Shown here: piece after piece, positions 25,978-34,169 of the stretch
Layout of the letters: the number at the start of each line of letters is the position of its first letter
Position numbering within the stretch: position 1 is the first letter of the stretch
From: Microbacterium sp. ProA8
GTDB lineage: Bacteria; Actinomycetota; Actinomycetes; Actinomycetales; Microbacteriaceae
Length of the DNA: 64,000 nt
Reading direction: 5' to 3'
Assembly: GCF_039905635.1 (NCBI RefSeq)
Contig: NZ_CP157000.1
Coordinates: 3,720,001-3,784,000 of the forward strand
Program-made: the position numbers and the translations under genes
Notes under the pieces: generated by a model
What the model was told of the DNA's origin: nothing
The model's input: the letters and a program-made list of their open reading frames with translations, nothing else
Databases searched by the model: none

Positions 25978-26896
25978 CACGGCTCCGGCGGCCGAGCCGG
26001 CGGCATCCCTCATCCCGAACCTCGACGAACTCGCCGACCGCCCCTCGCGGGCACCCCGGCGGCTGGCGCCCGCCTGGAAGAAGGTGATCTTCTACGGCGC
26101 GCTCTGTCTCATCGCCATCCCCTTCGTCTTCCCCACGTGGTGGATGATCACGTCGTCGCTCAAGCCGGTCAACGAGATCTTCGCGTTCCCGCCGTCGCTG
26201 TGGCCCGCCGATCCGACCCTCCAGGCCTACGTCGACGCGTTCACCATCCAGCCGTTCGCGCGGCAGTACTTCAACAGCGTCTACATCGCCGTGCTCGTGA
26301 CGGCCGGCACGATGCTGGTCGCGGCGCTCGCCGGCTACGCGTTCGCCCGCATCAAGTTCCCCGGTCAGAACCTGCTGTTCATGGTGGTGCTGGTCGGCCT
26401 GCTGATCCCCAGCGAGGTCACGATCGTCCCGCTGTTCCAGATGTTCAACTCGTGGGGCATGGTGAACACCCATTGGCCGCTGCTGCTGGTGACCACCTTC
26501 GGCGCCCCCAGTGTGCTGGCGACCTTCATCATGCGCCAGTTCTTCCTGACGCTGCCGGTGGAACTGGAAGAAGCAGCCCGTCTGGACGGGCTGGGCCGCT
26601 GGTCGATCTGGTGGCGCATCGCGCTGCCGCTCTCGAAGACCGCGCTCGCGGCGGTGGCGATCTTCACCTTCCTGCACGTCTGGAACCTCTACCTCGAGCC
26701 CACCGTGTATCTGCTCTCACCCGAGCTCTTCACCCTGCCTCAGGCGCTCACGCGATACACCGACGCGTACGGCGGCGAGATGTGGAACGTGCAGATGGCC
26801 GCCTCGACGATGACGGCGCTCCCGGTGCTCATCGTGTTCGTCTTCGCGCAGAAGCAGTTCGTCGAAGGGCTGGCGCAGACAGGGCTGAAGGGGTGA
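25967..26896 (+). CDS. carbohydrate ABC transporter permease (MalG type)
   Basis: This 309-residue CUT1 permease has six membrane segments from about residue 38. The EAA loop EAARLDGLGRWSIWWRIALP lies near 203-223. The C-terminus ends in LKG, like the other MalG-type protein in this window. It overlaps the MalF-type gene by 11 nt and is the last gene of the LacI/FAD/ABC operon. A new regulator gene begins 94 bp later. Confidence 0.93.
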   Translation: MRTDTAPAAEPAASLIPNLDELADRPSRAPRRLAPAWKKVIFYGALCLIAIPFVFPTWWMITSSLKPVNEIFAFPPSLWPADPTLQAYVDAFTIQPFARQYFNSVYIAVLVTAGTMLVAALAGYAFARIKFPGQNLLFMVVLVGLLIPSEVTIVPLFQMFNSWGMVNTHWPLLLVTTFGAPSVLATFIMRQFFLTLPVELEEAARLDGLGRWSIWWRIALPLSKTALAAVAIFTFLHVWNLYLEPTVYLLSPELFTLPQALTRYTDAYGGEMWNVQMAASTMTALPVLIVFVFAQKQFVEGLAQTGLKG

Positions 26897-26932
26897 TCCC
26901 GCCGGGCGCCCGTGTCGAGCCCATGATCGACG

Positions 26933-26944
26933 GTAAACGCTTGC
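26933..26944. promoter_or_regulatory. operator-like half palindrome before LacI gene
   Basis: GTAAACGCTTGC resembles a degenerate AAACGNTT LacI operator and lies 46 bp before the start of the LacI gene at 26991, a natural place for autoregulation. The right half is poor, so confidence is low. Confidence 0.35.
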
Positions 26945-26977
26945 TCGCGGATCCCGCCGAACCGGACAGACAGGGCT

Positions 26978-26983
26978 TAGACT
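26978..26983 (+). promoter_or_regulatory. -10 element giving a probable leaderless transcript
   Basis: TAGACT ends 7 nt before the GTG at 26991, so transcription should begin on or next to the start codon. No Shine-Dalgarno sequence precedes the GTG. Similar spacing is seen at several other genes in the window. Confidence 0.5.
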
Positions 26984-26990
26984 CTGGCCT

Positions 26991-28025
26991 GTGAGCGACA
27001 TCATCGCGCCGACCCGAGGCGCCGCCACCCTGCACGACGTCGCCCGTGAGGCAGGAGTCTCGCTGGCGACCGCTTCGCGCGTCCTCAACGGCTCGACCCG
27101 CAAGGTGGCCGAGAGCTACCGCGAGCGCGTCGAGGCCGCCGCCGAGAAGCTCGGCTACTCGGCGAACCTCTCGGCACAGGCCACGGCGCGCGGCACATCG
27201 GCGATCGTCGCGCTGCTGGTCGCCGACATCGCCGACCCGTACTTCGGCCAGCTCGCCTCGGGCGTCGCACGCGGCGCCGACGAAGCCGGGCTCGTCGTCA
27301 CGATCGCGATCACCGAGCGCGACCCGCAGCGCGAGGTGAAGCTCGTGCGCGCGCTCCGCGGTCAGCGCCCGCGCGGACTCATCCTGGCCGCATCCCGTGT
27401 CGAGGGACCGGACGCGGTCGGCCTCCAGGGCGAACTCGACGCCTTCGCGAACATGGGCGGCCGCGTCGTCGTGGTCGGCCCGGGCGGCGGCGACGCGCGA
27501 TCGGTCGCCGTCGACAACCACGGCGGCGCGCGAGCGCTCGGCGCCGAGCTCGCCGGTCTCAGGTACCGCGAGGCCATCGTGGTCGCCGCATCCGAGGGGA
27601 TCCGCACCTCGGACGATCGCCTCGCCGGCTTCACCGAGGGCTTCACCGGGGCCGGCGGCGCCATCCGCGACGTGCGGCGGTCGGGCTTCACCCGAGATGC
27701 GGGCTACGCGGCCGCATCCGACCTCCTCAGCGGCGACGTCCCCGCAGGCACCCTCATCTTCGGCATCAGCGACGTCGTCGCGATCGGCATCATGTCGGCC
27801 GTCCGCGACGCCGGACGCCAGGTCGGCGCCGACATCGCCGTCGCCGGCTTCGACGACATCGCCACGGGTCGCGACATCCGTCCCGGCCTCACGACCGTGC
27901 GCGTGCCGCTCGAGGATCTCGGATACCGGGCGCTGCAGGCGGCGACCGACCCCGGGTGGGAGGCCGCCGAGCCGCAGCTGCCGCTCGAGGTCATCGTGCG
28001 CGGCAGCACCCCGCCGCGCGACTGA
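26991..28025 (+). CDS. LacI family transcriptional regulator
   Basis: This is a 344-residue repressor. The HTH TLHDVAREAGVSLATASRVL lies near residues 11-30, the hinge ends near 65, and the sugar-binding domain follows with SAIVALLVADIADPYFGQLA and VAGFDDIATGRDI. The GTG start has no ribosome site but is placed 7 nt after a -10 box, consistent with a leaderless message. It is followed by another LacI gene 99 bp on. Its target is not evident; the AAACGCTT half-site upstream suggests it at least controls itself. Confidence 0.9.
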   Translation: MSDIIAPTRGAATLHDVAREAGVSLATASRVLNGSTRKVAESYRERVEAAAEKLGYSANLSAQATARGTSAIVALLVADIADPYFGQLASGVARGADEAGLVVTIAITERDPQREVKLVRALRGQRPRGLILAASRVEGPDAVGLQGELDAFANMGGRVVVVGPGGGDARSVAVDNHGGARALGAELAGLRYREAIVVAASEGIRTSDDRLAGFTEGFTGAGGAIRDVRRSGFTRDAGYAAASDLLSGDVPAGTLIFGISDVVAIGIMSAVRDAGRQVGADIAVAGFDDIATGRDIRPGLTTVRVPLEDLGYRALQAATDPGWEAAEPQLPLEVIVRGSTPPRD

Positions 28026-28073
28026 CGCTCCGCCGGCGGCGAGCGAGATCGCCGCGTGCGCTGAAATCGCTCA

Positions 28074-28094
28074 GGAAACGTTCCCCGGTAGGCT
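28074..28094 (+). promoter_or_regulatory. LacI operator plus -10 box upstream of second LacI gene
   Basis: GGAAACGTTCC (28074-28084) is a one-base-short version of the palindrome GGAAACGTTTCC. TAGGCT (28089-28094) is the likely -10 box, 30 bp before the ATG. The overlap of operator and promoter suggests autorepression. The same operator core appears at 29642, before the sugar-acid operon. Confidence 0.55.
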
Positions 28095-28124
28095 GAGCGC
28101 GCCGTGCGAGCGAAGGAGTCACGG

Positions 28125-29159
28125 ATGCCTCGACTGCCCCGCGCCGATGGAATGACGCGCGTCACGATCGCCGACGTCGCCGCCCGCGCCGGGGTCTCGC
28201 TGTCCACCGTGTCGCGCGCGCTGAACGGCAATCCGACGGTGGACCCGGCACTGGCCGAGCGGGTGAAGGATGCCGCGGCCGCCCTGGACTACACCGCGAG
28301 CCCCGTCGCGCGCAGCCTCGTGCTCGGCCGCACGCAGACGGTCGCCGTCATCGTGCCCGACCTCGGCAACCCGACCTTCCAGGCGATCCTGCGCGGGCTG
28401 AGCCGCGCCGCGGCGGCCGACGACTACCACGTGCTCGTGGCCGACTCCGCGGAGTCGGTCGAGGAGGAGCGCGTGCTCGCCGGCGCGACCCGACGACGCA
28501 CCGACGGGATCATCCTGTGCTCCCCGCGCCTGCCACAGGACGAGCTCGACCGGCTCGTCGGCGGGCTGCGGCCCGTCGTGCTCATCAACCGCACGTCCGG
28601 CGAGGTGCCGTCGGTGCGCGCCGACTACGGCGGCGCCCTGGCCGACGAACTCGCCCACCTGCACGAACTCGGCCACCGGCGCATCGTGTTCCTGGCGGGC
28701 GCGCCACGCAGTGTCGCGAACGCCGCCCGGCTCGAGGCGATCGCCGCGTTCGTCGCCGCTCACCCCGACACCGAGGTCTCGGAGATCCCGTGCGGCGTCG
28801 ACTTCGAAGCCGGTGCCGCTGCCGGCCCCGCCGTGCTCGCCTCCGGCGCGACCGCCGCAGTCGCCTTCAACGACCTGGTGGCGATGGGCCTGCTCAGCGC
28901 CGTGCAGGCGAGCGGATGCCGCGTCCCCGGCGATCTCTCCATCGTCGGCTTCGACGACATCCCGTTCGCGCAGTACACGACTCCCCCGCTCACCACGGCG
29001 GCGGTTCCCGCCGCCGAGCTCGGTGCTCAGGCATGGGAGCGGATGCGCGAGCTGCTCGAGGGCGCCGAGCCGGGGCATCCGCTCACCGTCCTGCCCACGC
29101 TGACGGTGCGCGGCTCGAGCGGTCCTGCCGGGGCGGGCGCCGCGTCCGCCGGCGGCTAG
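28125..29159 (+). CDS. LacI family transcriptional regulator, probable controller of the sugar-acid operon
   Basis: This is a 344-residue repressor with HTH TIADVAARAGVSLSTVSRAL near residues 9-28. The sensor domain carries TVAVIVPDLGNPTFQAIL, LHELGHRRIVFLAG and IVGFDDIPFAQYT. ATG 28125 follows GAAGGAG at ideal spacing; an in-frame GTG at 28104 has none. The GGAAACGTT-type sites before this gene and before the operon at 29666 make it the best candidate repressor of that operon. Its end overlaps by a few bases the end of a small gene on the other strand. Confidence 0.9.
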   Translation: MPRLPRADGMTRVTIADVAARAGVSLSTVSRALNGNPTVDPALAERVKDAAAALDYTASPVARSLVLGRTQTVAVIVPDLGNPTFQAILRGLSRAAAADDYHVLVADSAESVEEERVLAGATRRRTDGIILCSPRLPQDELDRLVGGLRPVVLINRTSGEVPSVRADYGGALADELAHLHELGHRRIVFLAGAPRSVANAARLEAIAAFVAAHPDTEVSEIPCGVDFEAGAAAGPAVLASGATAAVAFNDLVAMGLLSAVQASGCRVPGDLSIVGFDDIPFAQYTTPPLTTAAVPAAELGAQAWERMRELLEGAEPGHPLTVLPTLTVRGSSGPAGAGAASAGG

Positions 29160-29320
29160 GGATGGGTGACGGCGGGCTCGTCCGGGAGATCACCGCCACC
29201 GACGTTCTCCGAGCGCGCGGCGTCTTCGCGCACCTCGTCCGTGACGGCATCCGTGGGTGGCGCGTCGTCTGCCGCGGCGTCGTCGGAGTGCTTGTCGTGC
29301 GGCTTGTTCAGATCGCTCAT
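29156..29320 (-). CDS. small acidic hypothetical protein (54 aa)
   Basis: This short gene encodes 54 residues rich in Asp, Glu, Ala and Pro, predicted disordered, with no domain or membrane segment. The ATG at 29320 is preceded by AAAGGCGAAG, a reasonable ribosome site, and the frame uses normal host codons. Its TAG overlaps the stop of the LacI gene on the opposite strand. I cannot assign a function. An in-frame upstream start would give 98 residues but lacks support. Confidence 0.55.
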   Translation of the reverse strand: MSDLNKPHDKHSDDAAADDAPPTDAVTDEVREDAARSENVGGGDLPDEPAVTHP

Positions 29321-29461
29321 CTCTTCGCCTTTCTTTCGCTCCAGCCTGAGCCGCCGTGCGGGGCCGCTCCAGCGGGTTGACAGGTCGTGCGGGTCCGGGT
29401 CACGGCGGGGGCGGGTCGGCGCCGGCGCATCCGGCCGCCTCCGCTCCCCCACCGTTGGCCC

Positions 29462-29607
29462 GGAACAGGTGTTCCGGTGCAGACAGGCCGATCAGCGCCA
29501 GTCTGACCTGCGTGCGCCGGAACACCTGTTCCGGGCAACACCTCCCCCCCAGAACTCCTGTTCCGGGCAACACGTGCCCGCCCCGGAACACCTGCTCCGG
29601 GCAACAC
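29462..29607. repeat. array of GGAACA-NN-TGTTCC palindromes with a GGGCAACAC tail
   Basis: Four copies are seen. GGAACAGGTGTTCC (29462-29475) is inverted. GGAACACCTGTTCC (29519-29532), AGAACTCCTGTTCC (29551-29564) and GGAACACCTGCTCC (29585-29598) are each followed by GGGCAACAC. The last three are spaced 32 and 34 bp apart. The 14-bp core is palindromic. This may be a REP-type element or an operator cluster for the gene at 29666. Confidence 0.75.
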
Positions 29608-29633
29608 GTCGCCGCACCGCATACGCCGCGTGA

Positions 29634-29653
29634 TATCCTGAGAAAACGTTTCC
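29634..29653 (+). promoter_or_regulatory. -10 box and LacI operator of the sugar-acid operon
   Basis: TATCCT (29634-29639) is a likely -10 box. GAAAACGTTTCC (29642-29653), a LacI/CcpA-like palindrome, covers the predicted start of transcription. GAAGGAG and ATG 29666 follow at once. The site matches the one before the LacI gene at 28125. Confidence 0.65.
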
Positions 29654-29665
29654 TGAAGGAGTGAG

Positions 29666-31024
29666 ATGAGCCACCGCCGGTACGCCCTCGTCGGTGCGGG
29701 ACACCGCGCCCAGATGTACGTCGACGCCATCGTCGGGCGGTACTCCGATGACGCGGTGCTCGTTGCGATCTGCGAGCCGAACCCGGTGCGCGCGCAGTAC
29801 TACGTCGACCGCGTCGTCGAGGCCGGCTTCCCTGCGCCGGCGGTCTACGGACCCGACGACCTCGAGGCGATGATCAGCGCCGAGCGTGTCGACCGCGTGG
29901 TGATCTGCGCGCGCGACGACCTGCACGCGCCGCTGATCGTGCGGGCGCTGGATGCCGGAGCCGACGTCGTCGTCGAGAAGCCGCTGACCATCGACGGGCC
30001 GTCGGCCGCCGCCATCGAGGACGCCATCGACCGCACCGGCCGCGAGGTCGTCATCACCTTCAACTACCGGTACTCGCCCCGCAACTCCGCGCTCCGTCAG
30101 GTCATCCAGGACGGCACCATCGGCGACGTCACGAGCGTGGACTTCTCGTGGGTGCTCGACACCAAGCACGGCGCCGACTACTTCCGCCGCTGGCACCGTG
30201 AGAAGGAGCACTCGGGCGGTCTGCTGGTGCACAAGGCCAGCCACCACTTCGACCTGGTCAACTGGTGGATCCGCTCGGCACCGCGGCGCGTCTTCGCCTC
30301 GGGCGGGCTGCGCTTCTACGGCGCCGAGAACGCCACGGCACGCGGCATCCATGACCGTCCCGCCCGTGGCACCCACGACGGATCCGATGCCTTCGAGCTC
30401 GACCTGCGCTCCGACGAGCGCCTCAAGGCGCTGTACCTCGACGCCGAGCAGCACGACGGCTACCTGCGCGACCGCGACGTGTTCGGCGAGGGCATCACGA
30501 TCGAAGACAACCTCGCGCTCGTCGTCGACTACGCCTCCGGCGCGACCCTCAGCTACTCGCTGAACGCGCACTCGCCCTGGGAGGGCTACCGCGTCGCGGT
30601 CAACGGCACCCTCGGTCGCGCCGAGCTCGAGGTCGTCGAGCGCGGCGCCGTGCTCGCCGACGAGGGGCTGCACCCGGTGCTCGACCCCTCCGCCGTCGAC
30701 GCCGGATCCTCGGGGTCGCTCCGCCCCGAGGGTGAGCGCCTCATCGTGCAGAAGCACTGGGAGGCCGCCTACGAGGTGCCCATCGTCGCCGCCGGAGAAG
30801 GCGGTCACGGCGGCGGCGACGCACTGCTGCTCGCCGACGTCTTCGAAGGCCCCGGCGACGACCCGCTCGCCCGCCCCGCCGACTGGCGCGACGGCGTCCG
30901 CTCCATCGCCGTCGGCATCGCCGGCAACCGCTCCCTCGAGACGGGCCTGCCGGTGCAGGTGGCCGAGCTCGGCATCCGCTTCCTCGCCGCCGACGGCGCT
31001 CCCGCCGTCGCCGTCCGCGCATGA
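29666..31024 (+). CDS. Gfo/Idh/MocA family oxidoreductase
   Basis: This is a 452-residue NAD(P)-dependent sugar dehydrogenase. The Rossmann motif YALVGAGHRAQMYVDAI is at the N-terminus, EKPLT near residue 108, and the substrate domain contains HKASHHFDLVNWWI, a probable active-site histidine region. It is larger than the typical about 350 residues because of an extended C-terminus. It is first in a tight operon (ATGA overlap with the next gene) of sugar-acid catabolic enzymes, under a LacI operator. It could oxidise an aldose to its lactone or make a 3-keto sugar. Confidence 0.87.
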   Translation: MSHRRYALVGAGHRAQMYVDAIVGRYSDDAVLVAICEPNPVRAQYYVDRVVEAGFPAPAVYGPDDLEAMISAERVDRVVICARDDLHAPLIVRALDAGADVVVEKPLTIDGPSAAAIEDAIDRTGREVVITFNYRYSPRNSALRQVIQDGTIGDVTSVDFSWVLDTKHGADYFRRWHREKEHSGGLLVHKASHHFDLVNWWIRSAPRRVFASGGLRFYGAENATARGIHDRPARGTHDGSDAFELDLRSDERLKALYLDAEQHDGYLRDRDVFGEGITIEDNLALVVDYASGATLSYSLNAHSPWEGYRVAVNGTLGRAELEVVERGAVLADEGLHPVLDPSAVDAGSSGSLRPEGERLIVQKHWEAAYEVPIVAAGEGGHGGGDALLLADVFEGPGDDPLARPADWRDGVRSIAVGIAGNRSLETGLPVQVAELGIRFLAADGAPAVAVRA

Positions 31025-32073
31025 GCCGCATCGCCGTCACCGGCGGCGCCGGGCGCCTCGGCCGCAGCCTCGTCGCGGGGCTGGCCGGCGCCGGCCACGA
31101 ACTGGTGTCGCTCGACCGCGCCGTCTCGGACGCCGTCGAGCTGGCGGACGTCGAGCAGGTCGCGGTGGATCTGACGGATCCGGATGCCGCGTCCCGCGCG
31201 ATCACGGCCGCCCGTGCGGACGCGCTGATCCACCTGGCTGCGATCGCCGTGCCGTTCAGCGCACCCGAAGACGTGATCCTCCGCACCAACGCCGCCCTCG
31301 CGCTGAACGTGATGTCGGCGGGCGTCGCAGCAGGCGTCCCGAAGATCGTGGCGGCGTCGAGCCCGACCGTCCTCGGCTACGGCGCGCCGAGAGGGTGGCT
31401 TCCCGACCGCTTCCCGCTCGACGAGGAGACGGTGCCGAAGCCCTGGAACGCCTACGCGCTGTCCAAGCACCTCGCCGAGCAGACCGTCGCGATGCTCGCG
31501 CGCCAGACCGGCGACGCGACGCGGTTCGCGGCCTTCCGCCCCTGCTACGTCATCGCGCCCGAAGAGTGGGACGGCGCGCCCACCCAGCAGGGCCACACGG
31601 TGGCCGAACGTCTCGACGACCCTGCGCTGTCGGCGCCCGCCCTGTTCAATTACGTCGACGCGCGGGATGTCGCGACCTTCATCGACACGCTCCTGGTGGC
31701 GCTCCCCGAGATCCCGAACGCCGAGGTGTTCTTCGTCGGCGCCGACGACGCGCTGGCCCGCCGCCCGCTCGCCGAGCTGCTCCCCCAGTTCGTGCCGGGC
31801 ACCGATCAGCTCGCGGCGGAATTGACCGGCACCGCGCCGGCGTTCTCCAACGCGAAGGCCCGCCGCGTGCTCGGCTGGCGCCCCGCCCACACCTGGCGCG
31901 GCGAACTGGGCGAGACCGACGCCGACGCCGGGTTCGAGGCGTTTCGTCTCGCTCGTTCCTCGCTCGCTCAACGACCAGGCACGGACGCCGACCCCCGGTC
32001 GTTGAGCGAGCTTGCGAGTCGAAACGCCCCGGACGCAGATTCCGCCTCAACCCGAAAGGACGTGCTGGCGTGA
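31021..32073 (+). CDS. NAD-dependent epimerase/dehydratase family (uronate dehydrogenase-like SDR) with repeat-derived C-terminus
   Basis: This 350-residue extended short-chain dehydrogenase has the NAD motif VTGGAGRLGRSL at 6-17 and catalytic YALSK (Tyr145, Lys149). The neighbours (enolase-type dehydratase, KdgD, semialdehyde dehydrogenase) suggest a uronate dehydrogenase making aldarolactone, but an epimerase role is possible. About residues 307-336 are encoded by an inverted pair of the genome's GTTTCGTCTCGCTC repeat, and the gene stops 45 nt beyond it, overlapping the next start (GTGA). This tail is not expected to belong to the enzyme fold. Confidence 0.78.
   Translation: MSRIAVTGGAGRLGRSLVAGLAGAGHELVSLDRAVSDAVELADVEQVAVDLTDPDAASRAITAARADALIHLAAIAVPFSAPEDVILRTNAALALNVMSAGVAAGVPKIVAASSPTVLGYGAPRGWLPDRFPLDEETVPKPWNAYALSKHLAEQTVAMLARQTGDATRFAAFRPCYVIAPEEWDGAPTQQGHTVAERLDDPALSAPALFNYVDARDVATFIDTLLVALPEIPNAEVFFVGADDALARRPLAELLPQFVPGTDQLAAELTGTAPAFSNAKARRVLGWRPAHTWRGELGETDADAGFEAFRLARSSLAQRPGTDADPRSLSELASRNAPDADSASTRKDVLA
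31938..32028. repeat. inverted pair of GGCGTTTCGTCTCGCTC repeats inside a gene
   Basis: The left arm (31938-31976) begins GGCGTTTCGTCTCGCTCG and ends CAACGACC. The right arm (31997-32028) is its diverged complement, GGTCGTTGAGCG to GAAACGCC. The same element occurs at 35713-36109, 36226-36269 and 43616-43760. Here it lies in frame at the 3' end of the SDR gene. Confidence 0.85.
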
Positions 32074-32972
32074 ACTTCGACGGCATCCTCTTCTTCCCCG
32101 TCACCCCGTTCGACAGCGGCGACCGCGTCGACGAGGACCTGCTGCGGCAGCACCTCGACACGACGCTCGCGCACGCCCCCGGCGGCGTCTTCCCTGCGTG
32201 CGGCACGGGCGAGTTCCACGCCCTCTCCACCGAGGAGGCCACGCGCGTGGTGCGGGTGGCGACCGAGACGGTCGCGGGGCGCGTACCCGTCGTCGCCGGC
32301 ACCGGCGGACCCCTCGGCCACGCCACCACCCTCGCCCGGGCGGCCGCCGACGCCGGCGCCGACGCGCTGCTCGTGCTGCCGCCGTACCTGGTCGGCGGTC
32401 CCCAGGCGGGACTCGTCGCCTACGTGGAAGCGGTGGCGGCGGCATCCGATGTTCCCGTCGTGATCTATCACCGCGGCACCGCGCAGTATTCGGTCGACTC
32501 CGTGCGCCGGCTCGCGCAGAACCCCAAGGTCGTCGGCTTCAAGGACGGCGTGGGCGACGTCGGCCTCGCGCAGCAGATCGTGCGCGCCGTCGCCGCCGAG
32601 GGGCGCGACGACTTCGCGTTCTTCAACGGCCTCCTCACGGCGGAGCTGACGCAGGGCGCGTACCGCGGGATCGGCATCCCGCTGTACTCGTCGGCGGCGT
32701 TCGCGATGATCCCCGAGGTCGCGAACGCGTACTACCGGGCGTACGTCGACGGCGACGAGGGGCGCCGCGCGGCGCTGCTCGACGGCTTCTACTCGCCGCT
32801 CGTGAAGCTGCGCGACGAGACCCCGGGCTTCGGCGTCTCGCTGATCAAGACGGGCCTGCGGCTCGGCGGTCTGCCGGTCGGCTCGGTGCGTGCGCCGCTG
32901 GTCGACCCCACCCCGGCGCAGGAGGAGCGCCTCGCCGAGATCCTCGAGGCCGGGCGGGCGCTGCTCTCATGA
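32070..32972 (+). CDS. kdgD: 5-dehydro-4-deoxyglucarate dehydratase (KdgD)
   Basis: This 300-residue DapA-superfamily aldolase fold converts 5-keto-4-deoxyglucarate to 2-oxoglutarate semialdehyde with loss of water and CO2. Seen features are FFPVTPFD at the start, ACGTGEFHALS (about 43-53, family-type carboxylate site), VVIYHRGTAQY (Tyr133) and Schiff-base Lys158 in VGFKDGVGD. Length fits the family. The GTG start at 32070 overlaps the upstream stop, and AAAGGA is present. Other keto-deoxy sugar acid dehydratases of the same fold, such as the L-arabinonate route enzyme, are the main alternative. Confidence 0.85.
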   Translation: MNFDGILFFPVTPFDSGDRVDEDLLRQHLDTTLAHAPGGVFPACGTGEFHALSTEEATRVVRVATETVAGRVPVVAGTGGPLGHATTLARAAADAGADALLVLPPYLVGGPQAGLVAYVEAVAAASDVPVVIYHRGTAQYSVDSVRRLAQNPKVVGFKDGVGDVGLAQQIVRAVAAEGRDDFAFFNGLLTAELTQGAYRGIGIPLYSSAAFAMIPEVANAYYRAYVDGDEGRRAALLDGFYSPLVKLRDETPGFGVSLIKTGLRLGGLPVGSVRAPLVDPTPAQEERLAEILEAGRALLS

Positions 32973-34141
32973 CGAACCCTGCGAAGGCCGGCGTGCTGGC
33001 GGATGCCTCGTCCGCGGCCGCGCTCGGCGCGAGTGCGGCGGCGTTCGACGGTGCCCCGACGATCGCCGCCTTCGACGCACGGCTGCTCCGGGTGCCGCTC
33101 ACGCGCCCGTGGGGCGCCGACGTCACGTCGGTCGGCGTCATCGCGACGCACGTCGTCCGGTCGGACGGCGCGGAGGGCTGGGGGTTCTCGTGGACGCCGC
33201 AGATCGGCGCCGAGGCCGTGCACGCCCTGCTCGCGAACGACATCACCGCCTTCGCCATCGGCCGGCCGGCCGATCCCGGCTCGGAGTGGCTCGCGCTCTG
33301 GCAGCACCTCCACGAGGCCGGCGGCGGCGGGATCACCACCATCGCGATGGCCGGGCTAAATCTCGCCCTGTGGGACGCGGCGGTGAGGGATGCCGGAACG
33401 TCGCTCACCGGCTTCCTCGGCGCCCATCGCAAGAGCGTCCGGGCCTACGGCTCGGGCGTGAACCTCCACTACACGCAGGACGAGCTGGTCGCCCAGGTGC
33501 GGCGCTGGGTCGATGCCGGGTTCGATGCCGTCAAGGTCAAGGTCGGAAAGCCCGACGTCGCCGAGGACCTCGACCGCCTGCGAGCCGTCCGCGAGGTGCT
33601 CGGCCCCGATCGCGCGCTCATGATCGACGCGAACCAGCGCTGGGAGCTCGAGCGCGCCACGAGGTCGCTGGAGGTGCTCGCCGAGGTGTCGCCGGCATGG
33701 ATCGAGGAGCCGCTGCGCGCCGACGACCTGCACGGGCACATCGAGCTCTCGCAGCGTCTCGCCGCGTCGAGCGGCATCCCTATCGCGGTGGGCGAGAACC
33801 TGCACAACGTCTTCCGGTTCGACGACTTCCTCCGCACCGGCGCCGCACAGATCGTGCAGCCCAACATCGTGCGGGTCGGCGGCATCACCCCGTTCCTGGG
33901 CATCGCCGCGATCGCCGCCGAGCACGGCGCAGCGGTGCACCCCCATCTGCTGCCCGAGCTGTCGGGCCAGCTCGCCCTGTGCCTGCGCGCCGTGCCGGGC
34001 GTCCCCGAGCCGATGACCGAGGACGTCGAGGACGCCGGCTTCGGCGCGCTCGGCGCTCTCGTCGACGATTCGCCCGTGCGCATCGTGGACGGCATACTCA
34101 CCGAGGTCGACCACGCCGGTCTCGGCATCCGCTTCTCATGA
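32969..34141 (+). CDS. enolase superfamily sugar-acid dehydratase (mandelate racemase-like)
   Basis: This is a 390-residue member of the mandelate racemase/muconate lactonizing group. A capping domain spans residues 30-150. The barrel has the KxK pair in AVKVKVGK (Lys189, Lys191), metal ligands in LMIDAN (Asp about 220), WIEEPL and GENLHN, and the base His in VHPHLLPE (about 321). It probably dehydrates an aldarate or aldonate to the keto-deoxy acid used by KdgD. ATG 32969 overlaps the KdgD stop (ATGA). Exact specificity (glucarate, galactarate or another acid) cannot be read. Confidence 0.85.
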   Translation: MTNPAKAGVLADASSAAALGASAAAFDGAPTIAAFDARLLRVPLTRPWGADVTSVGVIATHVVRSDGAEGWGFSWTPQIGAEAVHALLANDITAFAIGRPADPGSEWLALWQHLHEAGGGGITTIAMAGLNLALWDAAVRDAGTSLTGFLGAHRKSVRAYGSGVNLHYTQDELVAQVRRWVDAGFDAVKVKVGKPDVAEDLDRLRAVREVLGPDRALMIDANQRWELERATRSLEVLAEVSPAWIEEPLRADDLHGHIELSQRLAASSGIPIAVGENLHNVFRFDDFLRTGAAQIVQPNIVRVGGITPFLGIAAIAAEHGAAVHPHLLPELSGQLALCLRAVPGVPEPMTEDVEDAGFGALGALVDDSPVRIVDGILTEVDHAGLGIRFS

Positions 34142-34169
34142 CCGAATTGCGAGCCTCCGGAGGACTCTC

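Larger units (their letters stand above)
29321..29665. other. 345-bp intergenic region
   Basis: The stretch holds an array of four GGAACA-type palindromes (29462-29607) and, at its right end, the promoter and LacI operator of the sugar-acid operon. I see no coding potential beyond shadow frames. Confidence 0.6.

Noticed and set aside
29462..29607. CRISPR array or LexA/SOS box cluster
   Set aside because: Spacers are not unique sequences of constant length and no cas genes are present. The SOS consensus would need CGAAC...GTTCG, whereas these read GGAAC...GTTCC.
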